NCBI GenBank assembly: GCA_022340485.1
Contig: JAJDNX010000005.1
Span: 1-39,970 of the forward strand
Reading direction: 5' to 3'
Source of the DNA: Gammaproteobacteria bacterium
GTDB lineage: Bacteria > Pseudomonadota > Gammaproteobacteria > UBA9214
Length of the DNA: 39,970 nt
Part shown: positions 18,055 to 25,875 of the stretch, in pieces
Numbering within the stretch: position 1 is the first letter of the stretch
Layout: each line of letters opens with the position of its first letter
Notes under the pieces: model-generated
Databases searched by the model: none
What the model was told of the DNA's origin: nothing
The model's input: the letters and a program-made list of their open reading frames with translations, nothing else
Program-made: the position numbers and the translations under genes

Positions 18055-18651
18055 ATGAGTGGCTCGCGCCTCATCGGGCGTCTGATTGAAACGCTGCGCT
18101 GTCTCCCGGGTGTCGGTCCGAAATCGGCCCAGCGCATGGCCTTTCACCTGCTGGAATATAATCGGGATGGCGGCCGGCAGCTGGCGGAGGCGCTGCTCCT
18201 CGCCATGGACCGGGTTGGCAATTGCCGCGAATGCAGGACACTCAGTGAAGAGGCGGTGTGCGCGCTGTGTGCCAGTGAGCGGCGCGATCGCAGCCTGTTG
18301 TGCGTGGTGGAAACACCCGCCGATGTACAGGCACTGGAGCAGTCAACCGGCTACCAGGGACTGTATTTTGTGTTGATGGGGCACTTGTCACCACTGGACG
18401 GCATCGGTCCCGAGGCGCTCGGGCTGAATCTGCTGGAGGAGCGCCTCGCCTCGGGAGAGGTAAGGGAACTGATCCTGGCAACCAACCCGACGGTTGAGGG
18501 CGAGGCGACCGCGCATTTCATCAGTGAAATGGCACGTGCGCAGGGTGTGCGTGCGACACGCATCGCTCACGGTGTCCCGATGGGCGGTGAACTCGAATAT
18601 ATTGACGGTGGCACGTTGTCCCATGCGTTTGCCGGGCGACAGGAGTTCTAA
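18055..18651 (+). CDS. recR: Recombination mediator protein RecR
   Basis: RecR works with RecF and RecO to load RecA on single-stranded gaps. The 198 residues show, in order, the helix-hairpin-helix ([24 protein letters not shown]), a four-Cys zinc finger ([16 protein letters not shown]), the Toprim domain ([49 protein letters not shown]) and the C-terminal Walker-B-like region ([20 protein letters not shown]). Length is normal. It is tightly linked to ybaB. Confidence 0.97.
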   Translation: MSGSRLIGRLIETLRCLPGVGPKSAQRMAFHLLEYNRDGGRQLAEALLLAMDRVGNCRECRTLSEEAVCALCASERRDRSLLCVVETPADVQALEQSTGYQGLYFVLMGHLSPLDGIGPEALGLNLLEERLASGEVRELILATNPTVEGEATAHFISEMARAQGVRATRIAHGVPMGGELEYIDGGTLSHAFAGRQEF

Positions 18652-18668
18652 CAGAAAAGGAGTACAGG

Positions 18669-19013
18669 ATGTCTGAGTGTTTGTTCTGCAAGATGGTGGC
18701 AGGTGACATTCAACCCGATGTTGTCTTCGAAGATGATGAGGTGCTGGTCTTTCGCGACCTGAATCCGCAGGCACCGCTGCATGTACTGGTGATTCCGAAA
18801 ACACACATTGCGACCACCAATGATCTGACGCCGGAAACGGCTGGCGTGCTCGGCAAGATGTACCTGGCCGCCAGAGAGGTTGCTGCTGCAGCAGGGGTCG
18901 CCGAACCGGGCTACCGGATGGTAATGAACTGCAACGCCGGTGCCGGTCAGTCTATTTACCATATTCACCTGCATGTTCTTGGCGGGCGTCCGCTGCACTG
19001 GCCACCGGGTTAA
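18669..19013 (+). CDS. hinT: HIT-family purine nucleoside phosphoramidase (HinT-like)
   Basis: HinT-type enzymes hydrolyse adenosine phosphoramidates and aminoacyl-adenylates. The 114 residues start with CLFCKMVAGDI and end with the catalytic histidine triad in QSIYHIHLHVLGGRPLHWPPG (HIHLH). KTHIATTNDL and GYRMVMNCNAGAGQS are also typical. A ribosome-binding GAAAAGGAG precedes the ATG, 17 bp after recR, so it is probably the last gene of the dnaX unit. Downstream it converges on rsgA. Confidence 0.93.
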   Translation: MSECLFCKMVAGDIQPDVVFEDDEVLVFRDLNPQAPLHVLVIPKTHIATTNDLTPETAGVLGKMYLAAREVAAAAGVAEPGYRMVMNCNAGAGQSIYHIHLHVLGGRPLHWPPG

Positions 19014-19154
19014 GCATGATCGCGGCGAGGGCACCGCTCTCGCAGGTCAGCACTTGGTGCAGGAGCGCTGCCTAGGGCACGATTCGGTACGTTACGCAGG
19101 CTATGCAAAAGAGCGCAGCGACAGGCCCAAGGTACCGCTCCAACTGCATATGGC

Positions 19155-20084
19155 TCATGCGCGACCGCTTTCAATCAACTTCCGATAACTCGCCATGCGC
19201 CGTTCAAGGATGCCACCTTCTGCAACCGCGGCAGTAATGGCGCACCCCGGTTCTGACAGATGGCGACAGTTATGGAACCGGCACTGGCCCAGATAGGGGC
19301 GAAATTCGCGGAAGCAGTAATCGAGTTCCTCGTCGGGTACCCTGGCGAGGTGAAAATCCCGTACACCTGGCGAATCGATCAGCTGACCACCATGCGGCAG
19401 GTGGTACAGGGTGGTCGCGGTGGTGGTATGTTTGCCCAGCCCGGACGCTGCTGATAATTTGCCGGTGACAATGTCGCGGTCCGGCAGCAGGCACTTCACC
19501 AGGGATGACTTGCCGACACCAGACTGACCCACCAGGATACTGGTCTTGCCGGACAGGCTGTCGGCAAAGGCCTCGATGCCGGTATTCATCAGGGCGCTGA
19601 TCAGCAGGGTTGTATAGCCGATGTGCCGGTATTCAATGATCAGCAGGCCGATACGCTCGCGGTCCTGCTCCTGCAGCAGGTCTGCCTTGTTGATCAGGAT
19701 CAGGGGTTCGGTGTGCGCCAGTTCTGCAGCGATGCAGTACTTGTCAATCAGGAAGTAATCCAGGGCGGGTTCCAGTGCGGCCTCGATAATGACCTGATCG
19801 ATGTTCGCCACCAGCGGCCGCTGGCCATGGTTGCCATCGGCACGGTGCAGCACCGTGCGCCGCGGCAGGATGGTCTCGATGACGCCGCTATTGTCACCAC
19901 CGGCCGGAAGCCACTCAACCCTGTCACCGCACACGATCTGTGGCAACCCGCGCCGGGCAACGCAGCGGCAGATGTCACCTTCCGTGGTTTCGACCAGTTG
20001 ACTCTTGCCATAGTTGACGATGACCAGCCCGCGAAGGGGGCTGGAATTTTTATTGTCCGTGCTGATACGAATGGGTCCCGTTCT
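19155..20084 (-). CDS. rsgA: Ribosome small subunit biogenesis GTPase RsgA, 5' end unusual
   Basis: RsgA matures the 30S subunit. The circularly permuted GTPase is clear: G4 LINKADLL, then G1 GQSGVGKSSLVKCLL, G3 DSPGV and the C-terminal zinc region (QCRFHNCRHLSEPGC). The OB-fold is coded upstream of the ORF-track start: RGLVIVNYGKSQLVETTEGD, RCVARRGLPQIVCGDRVEW. The track's TTG at 19946 would cut this fold. The frame opens right after the phhB stop (TAA 20087-20085) and contains no in-frame ATG, GTG or TTG before the OB-fold, only ATT (20072) and CTG (20027). The usual basic N-terminal tail of ~30 residues is missing. The coordinates given mark the open frame; the true start is unresolved. 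It may use a rare start by coupling to phhB, or have lost its start. Confidence 0.85.
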   Translation of the reverse strand, partial: RTGPIRISTDNKNSSPLRGLVIVNYGKSQLVETTEGDICRCVARRGLPQIVCGDRVEWLPAGGDNSGVIETILPRRTVLHRADGNHGQRPLVANIDQVIIEAALEPALDYFLIDKYCIAAELAHTEPLILINKADLLQEQDRERIGLLIIEYRHIGYTTLLISALMNTGIEAFADSLSGKTSILVGQSGVGKSSLVKCLLPDRDIVTGKLSAASGLGKHTTTATTLYHLPHGGQLIDSPGVRDFHLARVPDEELDYCFREFRPYLGQCRFHNCRHLSEPGCAITAAVAEGGILERRMASYRKLIESGRA

Positions 20085-20435
20085 TTATCCAGTGGCAGGC
20101 AACAGGGCATCAATTTTGGCCGCACAGATGAAGTCATTCTCCGAAAGCCCGCCAATGGCGTGTGTGCTGTAACGCACTTGGCAGCGACTGTAGCCAACCT
20201 CGATGTCCGGGTGGTGGTCCTCAGCGTGTGCGATCCAGGCAAGTGCATTGACGAAGGCCATGGTCTGATAGTAATTCTTGAAGCGGAAGCTTCTGCGGAT
20301 TTCCTTGCCGTCGTCCTCGATTGACCAGTCTTTATGCAGGTCTTTCAGGAAATCTTCTGCCTGCTCGCGGCTCAACGGGGCAACGCCGCCTTCGCATGGC
20401 TTGCAGTGCTTGTCAGTCAGGTTGCAGACACTCAT
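20085..20435 (-). CDS. phhB: Pterin-4a-carbinolamine dehydratase
   Basis: This enzyme dehydrates 4a-hydroxytetrahydrobiopterin. In bacteria lacking phenylalanine hydroxylase it may serve other pterins. Family residues are visible: CEGGVAPLSREQAEDFL, RSFRFKNYYQTMAFVNALAWIAHAEDHHPDIEVGYSRCQVRYSTHAIGGLSENDF, including the HxxHHP catalytic histidines (HAEDHHPD). I use ATG 20435, since the GTG at 20444 would overlap the cytochrome stop; 116 residues is normal. Its stop codon is in the same frame as rsgA directly downstream. Confidence 0.92.
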   Translation of the reverse strand: MSVCNLTDKHCKPCEGGVAPLSREQAEDFLKDLHKDWSIEDDGKEIRRSFRFKNYYQTMAFVNALAWIAHAEDHHPDIEVGYSRCQVRYSTHAIGGLSENDFICAAKIDALLPATG

Positions 20436-20440
20436 GGCAT

Positions 20441-20722
20441 TCACTTGAAGTGGTAAAAGGTCTGGTTGAGGTAGGCCGTCACATCATCGGTCTCTTCGTC
20501 GAACCATTTCAGTCCCAGCGCCGACTCGCAGCGTTGCACCTGGGTACGCAGCGCGGGGAGGCTGTTGACGCGACGTTCTTCACGGCTATACATGCTGTCG
20601 TCATGGCAGCTCATGCAGTGTTTTTGTTGCAGTTGCTTGCCATTGTTGATGTCTGCGGCAAGCAATGTGTTGCTTGTAACCAGGAGGCAAGCGGTTGTGA
20701 GTATTGCGAAAGTTTTGTTCAT
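20441..20722 (-). CDS. Small exported monohaem cytochrome c-like protein
   Basis: The 93-residue product has a signal peptide (MNKTFAILTTACLLVTSNTLLAAD) and a single haem-attachment motif HCMSCHDD. The C-terminal half (RRVNSLPALRTQVQRCESALGLKWFDEETDDVTAYLNQTFYHFK) resembles the helical end of small class I cytochromes. An extra Cys lies in QRCES. ATG 20722 has GGAGA upstream; the track's earlier start is not needed. It is sandwiched between the M48 protease gene and phhB with very short spacing. Electron partner unknown. Confidence 0.85.
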   Translation of the reverse strand: MNKTFAILTTACLLVTSNTLLAADINNGKQLQQKHCMSCHDDSMYSREERRVNSLPALRTQVQRCESALGLKWFDEETDDVTAYLNQTFYHFK

Positions 20723-20736
20723 TTTCGTTCTCCGTT

Positions 20737-21987
20737 TCAATGGGCACTCATGGTAGCGGATATGTGCGAGATTCGCACCGGTGCCGGCGGGTGCGAGTCA
20801 TGGAAGGCCGAGTACAGGGGGTCGGGTGTCAGGGTGCTGGCATTTTCGCGATACATCTTCACCAGTGCCTTGATCAGGTCGGCACCGTTCGCTTGCCTGA
20901 CCGCATAGGCATCTGCCTCGAATTCATGTTTCCGTGACAGCAGCGACATCAGTGGTTGCAGGAAGAAGGTGAACACCGGCATTGCCAGCATGAACAGCAG
21001 CAACGCCATCCACGGCGAAGGCTGGCTGATACCCAGGCCCTGGTAAAACCAGTCCTGTGCAGCCAGCCAGCCAAGCAGTGCGAGCGCAACCAGGCTCAAT
21101 GCAAAGGTCATGAGCAGGCGTTTCTGGATGTGCCTGAGCTTGAAGTGCCCGAGTTCATGTGCGAGTACCGCCTCGATCTCGGTTGGATTCAGTGATTCCA
21201 GCAGGGTGTCAAAGAACACGATGCGTTTGTTGTTGCCGAAGCCTGTGAAGTAGGCATTGCCATGACCGGAGCGCTTTGAGCCGTCCATGACAAAGATGCC
21301 CTTGCTACGGAAGCCGCATTTGTCCAGCAGTGCCTGGATGCGTTGCTTCAGTGCGTCGTTGTCCAGCGGGGAAAATTTATTGAACAGCGGTGCAATCACC
21401 GCAGGATAGGCCCAGTACATCACCAGCGTAAACACCATCCAGACGGCCCAGAGGTATAACCACCACAGCCCACCCGATGCCTCCATGATCCACAATGCCA
21501 GGGCGATTAACGGCCCGCCGATGACCACCAGCAGCAGTGCGTTCTTCAACAGGTCGGTAAAGAACACGGTGGGTGTGGAGCGGTTGAAGCCGAAGCGTTC
21601 TTCAACCACGAAGGTGTGATACAGGGAAAACGGCAGGTCCAGCAGCGTCATGATCACCAGGGCGCTGAACATCACGGCAGTGCCGGTGACGACCGGGTGC
21701 AGAGCGGCGCCGCGCCAGCTGTTGTCCAGCCACTCGAGACCGCCGCCAAGCGTCCAGCCCAGCAGCAGCAGGCTGTCGTAGAGCAGTGCGATCATGCCAA
21801 TGCGGGTATTGGTCAGGGTATAGTCTGCCGCCTTGTGGTGATCTTTGAGCGGAATACGGCCGGCAAATGATGCCGGGACTGTATCGCGGTGTTTGCGGAC
21901 GTGTGACAACTGACGTGCAGCCAGCCAGAAGCGAACGCCCAGTGAGCCGGCGAGGGCCAGCAGAAAAAAATAAGTGAAGGTATTCAT
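20737..21987 (-). CDS. M48 family metalloprotease, Ste24/CAAX-protease-like
   Basis: The 416-residue integral membrane zinc protease has the catalytic HExxH in VLAHELGHFKLRHIQKRL and the third-ligand Glu in HEFEADAYAVRQ. About six hydrophobic segments surround it, including FLLALAGSLGVRFWLAA at the N-terminus. A family block VVEERFGFNRSTPTVFFTDLLKN is present. FVMDGSKRSGHGNAYFTGFGNNKRIVFFDTLL matches the pre-catalytic region of Ste24-type enzymes. Length is normal. Such bacterial homologues are thought to act in membrane protein quality control. It is the first gene of the leftward unit with the cytochrome, phhB and rsgA, and is divergent from orn. Confidence 0.93.
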   Translation of the reverse strand: MNTFTYFFLLALAGSLGVRFWLAARQLSHVRKHRDTVPASFAGRIPLKDHHKAADYTLTNTRIGMIALLYDSLLLLGWTLGGGLEWLDNSWRGAALHPVVTGTAVMFSALVIMTLLDLPFSLYHTFVVEERFGFNRSTPTVFFTDLLKNALLLVVIGGPLIALALWIMEASGGLWWLYLWAVWMVFTLVMYWAYPAVIAPLFNKFSPLDNDALKQRIQALLDKCGFRSKGIFVMDGSKRSGHGNAYFTGFGNNKRIVFFDTLLESLNPTEIEAVLAHELGHFKLRHIQKRLLMTFALSLVALALLGWLAAQDWFYQGLGISQPSPWMALLLFMLAMPVFTFFLQPLMSLLSRKHEFEADAYAVRQANGADLIKALVKMYRENASTLTPDPLYSAFHDSHPPAPVRISHISATMSAH

Positions 21988-22078
21988 GCAATAAGATGGT
22001 CCCTTATAGTGGCATCTGGCAGATTAGCCTCTGCTACAATGCGACTCAACCTTACTCTTTGAATGGATGATGTACTAC

Positions 22079-22627
22079 ATGACGCAAGATGCCAACAACC
22101 TGATCTGGATTGACCTGGAAATGACCGGACTGGACACCACCAAGGACAGCATCATAGAAATTGCCACCATTGTGACCGATGCGCAACTAAATATCCTTGC
22201 GGAAGGTCCGGTGCTGGCGATCCGTCAATCCAGCGAAGTACTGGACGCCATGGACGAATGGAATACACGGCAACATGGCCAGTCCGGCCTGATCGAACGG
22301 GTACGTCAGAGTACCCTGGGTGAGGCCGAGGCGGAGCGACAGACGATCGACTTTCTGACTGAATATGTCCCGGCAGGTGCCTCGCCGATGTGTGGCAACA
22401 GTATCTGCCAGGACCGTCGTTTTCTGGCACGGTGTATGCCGGAGCTGGAAGCGTTTTTTCATTACAGAAATCTGGATGTCAGTACCATCAAGGAATTGAT
22501 GGCACGCTGGGCGCCACCGAATCTGCTGAGCGGGTTCAGGAAAGGCAGCACGCACCTGGCGCTGGATGATACCCGTGATTCGATCCGTGAGTTGCGTTAT
22601 TACCGGGAGTGTTTTTTTAAATACTAG
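22079..22627 (+). CDS. orn: Oligoribonuclease
   Basis: Orn degrades two- to five-nucleotide RNAs, including pGpG from cyclic-di-GMP turnover, and is essential in many gammaproteobacteria. DEDDh motifs are visible: [11 protein letters not shown] (Exo I), [11 protein letters not shown] (Exo II) and [11 protein letters not shown] (Exo III with the His). ATG 22079 gives 182 residues, starting [14 protein letters not shown] like E. coli. The upstream ATGs at 22067 and 22070 are less likely. The usual GNSIGQDRRF has Cys in place of Gly here, which should be tolerated. A TACAAT at 22035 may be its -10 box. Confidence 0.96.
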   Translation: MTQDANNLIWIDLEMTGLDTTKDSIIEIATIVTDAQLNILAEGPVLAIRQSSEVLDAMDEWNTRQHGQSGLIERVRQSTLGEAEAERQTIDFLTEYVPAGASPMCGNSICQDRRFLARCMPELEAFFHYRNLDVSTIKELMARWAPPNLLSGFRKGSTHLALDDTRDSIRELRYYRECFFKY

Positions 22628-22711
22628 TCATAGTTCATGGGCAGCGACCCCGCAGCGACTCGTTGCATAAACAAGCCATCGTGCCGGGGACGGCGCTCCT
22701 GTAGCTGTGTT

Positions 22712-23527
22712 TTACTCGACGGGCAAATCAGGATTGTTGCCCCAGTCCGACCAGGATCCCGGATAGCCTTTCACCTTTTCAAAGCCAAGCTGCCTGAGCA
22801 TGATGTAGGTGTGCGCGGAGCGATGGTGAGTCTGGCAGTACGTGATCACCTCCTTGTCTGCGGTGACGCCAAGCGGTGACAATAATGCCGCTAATTCTTC
22901 GCTGGTCTTGAGCCGCATATTGCGAGCGGGATCGATGGCCTGGGTCCACTCGAAGTTCACCGCACCCGGAATATGACCGGCACGGTCGGCAAACTTCCTG
23001 GTTCCGTTGTACTCGTCAGGGCTGCGCGTATCCAGCAAGCAGCAATCATCATGGCCCAGCCTGTCTCTGATATAGGCACTGTCTACACTCGGCTCGCTGT
23101 TACGCCGGACGTGAAACGTTCTTGCAAGCGGCACGACCGGTGTGGCCTCAAGACGGTGGCCTTCGTTCGCCCAGGCATGAAGGCCGCCGTTGAGCAACGA
23201 GTACCGAGTATGCCCGGCCACCTCGAGTGTCCATAGCAGGCGCGCGGCGCGGCCGCCGCCCTCGTCGTCGTATGCGACCACGTGCGTGTGCTCGTCGATG
23301 CCCAGTGCGGAAAACACGCTGGCAAGCGTGGCATCGTCAGGCACCAGACCCATCGACGGCCTGCGGATGGCGATGATCTGGGGATATTCCAGGTGCACTG
23401 CACCGGGTACATGCATCCTGCGGTAGTTCTCCGGTTTGCACAGGTCAACAACCAGCAGATTGTCAGCGCCGAGTGAGCTCTCCAGTTCCTGCGGTTCAAT
23501 AACTAGCGGTAATAGATTGTCGTTCAT
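22712..23527 (-). CDS. Two-domain thiosulfate sulfurtransferase (RhdA-type rhodanese)
   Basis: This protein has tandem rhodanese domains. The first is catalytically silent (VVDLCKPENYRRMHVPGAVHLEYP, VVAYDDEGGGRAARLLWTL). The second ends in the active loop YCQTHHRSAHTY, with the persulfide-forming Cys. The CQTHHR loop is the one seen in Azotobacter RhdA, distinct from the CG(S)GVTA loop of mercaptopyruvate sulfurtransferases. ATG 23527 gives MNDNLLPLV and 271 residues, a normal length; the track's earlier start would overlap glcF. It follows glcF by 7 bp and so belongs to the glc operon. It probably serves sulfur transfer or cyanide detoxification. Confidence 0.9.
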   Translation of the reverse strand: MNDNLLPLVIEPQELESSLGADNLLVVDLCKPENYRRMHVPGAVHLEYPQIIAIRRPSMGLVPDDATLASVFSALGIDEHTHVVAYDDEGGGRAARLLWTLEVAGHTRYSLLNGGLHAWANEGHRLEATPVVPLARTFHVRRNSEPSVDSAYIRDRLGHDDCCLLDTRSPDEYNGTRKFADRAGHIPGAVNFEWTQAIDPARNMRLKTSEELAALLSPLGVTADKEVITYCQTHHRSAHTYIMLRQLGFEKVKGYPGSWSDWGNNPDLPVE

Positions 23528-23534
23528 GGTGATT

Positions 23535-24773
23535 TTATGACGGGTCCTGTTGGGGTATGAGTGGTTCAAGCAATTCTATCCAGTGCACCACCGGTACCCC
23601 GGCATGCGCGGACATGTGCGTCAGGCAACCGATATTGGCGGTCGCGATCATGGCAGGCCGGTCTGCTTGCAAGCTAGCCAGCTTGTTGCTACGCAGTGCG
23701 CCTGCGAGTTCGGGCTCCAGCAGCGAATAACTGCCTGCGGAGCCACAACAGAGGTGACTGTTCCTTACCTCGGTGAGTGTAAACCCGAGTCGGGTGAGGA
23801 TGTCTTCCACCTTGCCCGTGATGCGCTGGGCGTGCTGTAGTGTACAGGGCGAATGAAAGGCAATGCGTACATCCGTCCCCGTTTCTGCAAAGGCATCGCG
23901 TCTGAATTCGGCGCTAATGATTTCACTAAGGTCCCTTGCCAGTTCACTGACGCGTTTTGCCTTGCCGGCGTAGGCGCTGTCTGCAGCCAGCAGATGTCCA
24001 TAGTCCTTGACCATCGGTGCACAGCCACTGGCCGTTACGACAATGGCTTCTGCCCCTTGTTCGATTGCAGGCCACCAGGCATCGATATTGGCACGCATGA
24101 AGGCCCGCGCCTCACTGGCAGCGTTCAGGTGATAGCTGAGGGCGCCGCAGCAACCACTGCTTTTTTCGCTCGCCACGCGGATGCCCAGTGTATCCAGTAC
24201 CCGTATGGTTGCGCTGTTGATCTGTGGCGCGAGTGAAGGCTGTACACAGCCATCCAGTAACAGCATTAGCCGGTCGTGCGGCTTGCCAGGCAGTGCCCTG
24301 CGGATCACCTGCCTTGCAGGGATGTGCTGCTTCAGTGTTGCAGGCAGCAGTGGCCGGACCACCTGGCCGAGCCGCAACAAGGGGGCAAAACGGCCCGGCC
24401 ATGGTAGCAGCATACGCAGGGTACGCCGCAGCATGCGATCGCCGACAGTCCGTTCGACCCGTTGTTCTACCAGTTCGCGTCCGGTATCCAGCAGGCGGTG
24501 GTATTCCACGCCGGAAGGGCAGGTGGTTTCACAGGCGCGGCAGCTGAGGCAGCGGTCAAGATGATGCTGTGTCGTACGCGTTGCCTGCTGGCCCTCGAGG
24601 ACCTGCTTGATGAGATAGATGCGGCCGCGCGGACCGTCCAGTTCGTCGCCGGTCAGCTGGTAGGTCGGGCAGGTCGCATTGCAGAATCCGCAGTGCACAC
24701 AATTACGCAGGATTTCATCTGCTTCCTGTCCGCCTGTGGTTTGCAACAGTTGCTGTGGCAATGAGGTTTGCAT
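23535..24773 (-). CDS. glcF: Glycolate oxidase iron-sulfur subunit GlcF
   Basis: GlcF passes electrons from the GlcD/GlcE flavin dehydrogenase to the membrane quinone pool. Two 4Fe-4S motifs lie near the N-terminus: CVHCGFCNATCPTYQ and CLSCRACETTCPSG. Two CCG-type domains follow (SSGCCGALSYHLN, HLCCGSAGSYSLLEP). At 412 residues it has the usual length. Its start lies 2 bp after the glcE stop, and the rhodanese gene follows. Confidence 0.95.
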   Translation of the reverse strand: MQTSLPQQLLQTTGGQEADEILRNCVHCGFCNATCPTYQLTGDELDGPRGRIYLIKQVLEGQQATRTTQHHLDRCLSCRACETTCPSGVEYHRLLDTGRELVEQRVERTVGDRMLRRTLRMLLPWPGRFAPLLRLGQVVRPLLPATLKQHIPARQVIRRALPGKPHDRLMLLLDGCVQPSLAPQINSATIRVLDTLGIRVASEKSSGCCGALSYHLNAASEARAFMRANIDAWWPAIEQGAEAIVVTASGCAPMVKDYGHLLAADSAYAGKAKRVSELARDLSEIISAEFRRDAFAETGTDVRIAFHSPCTLQHAQRITGKVEDILTRLGFTLTEVRNSHLCCGSAGSYSLLEPELAGALRSNKLASLQADRPAMIATANIGCLTHMSAHAGVPVVHWIELLEPLIPQQDPS

Positions 24774-24775
24774 GG

Positions 24776-25831
24776 TTACAGCTCGCGGTACATCCGGCCC
24801 GGATTCAGTATTCCAGCGGGATCAAAGCTCATTTTTAAGCGCCGGTGCAGTGCCAGCAGTTCTGCTTGCAAGGGGTGAAATACCTCGTTACTGCGGTCGC
24901 CGCCACGAAACAGGGTGGCGTGTCCCCCGACAGAGCCGGTGATCGCACGGATGGTGCCGGCTGGCTGTTCGCTCCTGAGCCATCGTTGTGCACCCCCCCA
25001 GTCCAGCAGGGTGTCCCCCTCAATTGCAAGCGGTTCTGTTGCCGGTGGGACCGAAAGGCGCCACAGTGGCTGCTCACCCGAAAAAAATGCCAGTTGCTGT
25101 TCGCGTAGCTGTCGCCAGAAATCATCGGCAGCCTCAAGGACCTCGCCACCGATGCCGGCTGCTGCCGCCCTGACGCCCTGTTCCATGCCTGACAGGCGAA
25201 TAATCAGCTTGTTATCCACATGACAGCTGGCGGAGATCGGCAGTGACTTTGCTGCCAGCGTGTTGCAACGCTGGATCGCGGTTGCCGCGTCACACGCCAG
25301 CTGCAGCGTGATCTCGGTCTCCGGCCGGGGCAGCACGCGCAAATGAATGTCGAGAAGGACTGCCAGTGTGCCGAGTGACCCCGTCAGAGTCCTGGAGACA
25401 TCATAGCCCGCTACATTCTTCATCACCTGCCCCCCAAAACGCAGCCACTCGCCACTACCGTTGACACAGTTAATGCCCAGCACAAAATCCCGTGCCGCTC
25501 CGGCGTAGGGGCGGCGCGGGCCGGAGAATGCGCAGGCGATGGTACCACCCAGCGTGGCGCGGTCTCCAAAATGCGCAGGTTCAAAAGCCAGCATCTGGCC
25601 CTCCTCTGCAAGCACGGATTCCAGTTCGGTGAGCAAGGTCCCCGCACGTGCGGATATCACCAGTTCAGAGGGTGTGTAATCCAGGATGCCGCGGTGGCCA
25701 CTGACAGACAGGGCCTCTCCGTGCGGGGTGCGACCATAGAAGGTCTTGCTGCCTCCGCCCTGTATCGACAAGGGCGTACCACTGGCAGCGGCGACCTGTA
25801 TCTGTTCCTGGATGGTTTGAGTTTCAGACAT
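24776..25831 (-). CDS. glcE: Glycolate oxidase FAD-binding subunit GlcE
   Basis: GlcE is the second FAD-linked subunit of glycolate dehydrogenase. It shows a PCMH-type FAD domain: GTPLSIQGGGSKTFYG, ELVISARAGTLLTELESVLAEEGQMLAFEP, TLGGTIACAFSGPRRPYAGAARDFVLGI and VMKNVAGYDVSRTLTGSLGTLAVL. The last is diagnostic for GlcE. The C-terminus FDPAGILNPGRMY is shared with GlcD-type proteins. Its 351 residues are normal. It lies 44 bp after glcD and 2 bp before glcF. Confidence 0.95.
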   Translation of the reverse strand: MSETQTIQEQIQVAAASGTPLSIQGGGSKTFYGRTPHGEALSVSGHRGILDYTPSELVISARAGTLLTELESVLAEEGQMLAFEPAHFGDRATLGGTIACAFSGPRRPYAGAARDFVLGINCVNGSGEWLRFGGQVMKNVAGYDVSRTLTGSLGTLAVLLDIHLRVLPRPETEITLQLACDAATAIQRCNTLAAKSLPISASCHVDNKLIIRLSGMEQGVRAAAAGIGGEVLEAADDFWRQLREQQLAFFSGEQPLWRLSVPPATEPLAIEGDTLLDWGGAQRWLRSEQPAGTIRAITGSVGGHATLFRGGDRSNEVFHPLQAELLALHRRLKMSFDPAGILNPGRMYREL

Positions 25832-25875
25832 CAGATGTGGGTAGATAGCCGGTAGCTGTTGGTGTTGTACAGGAG

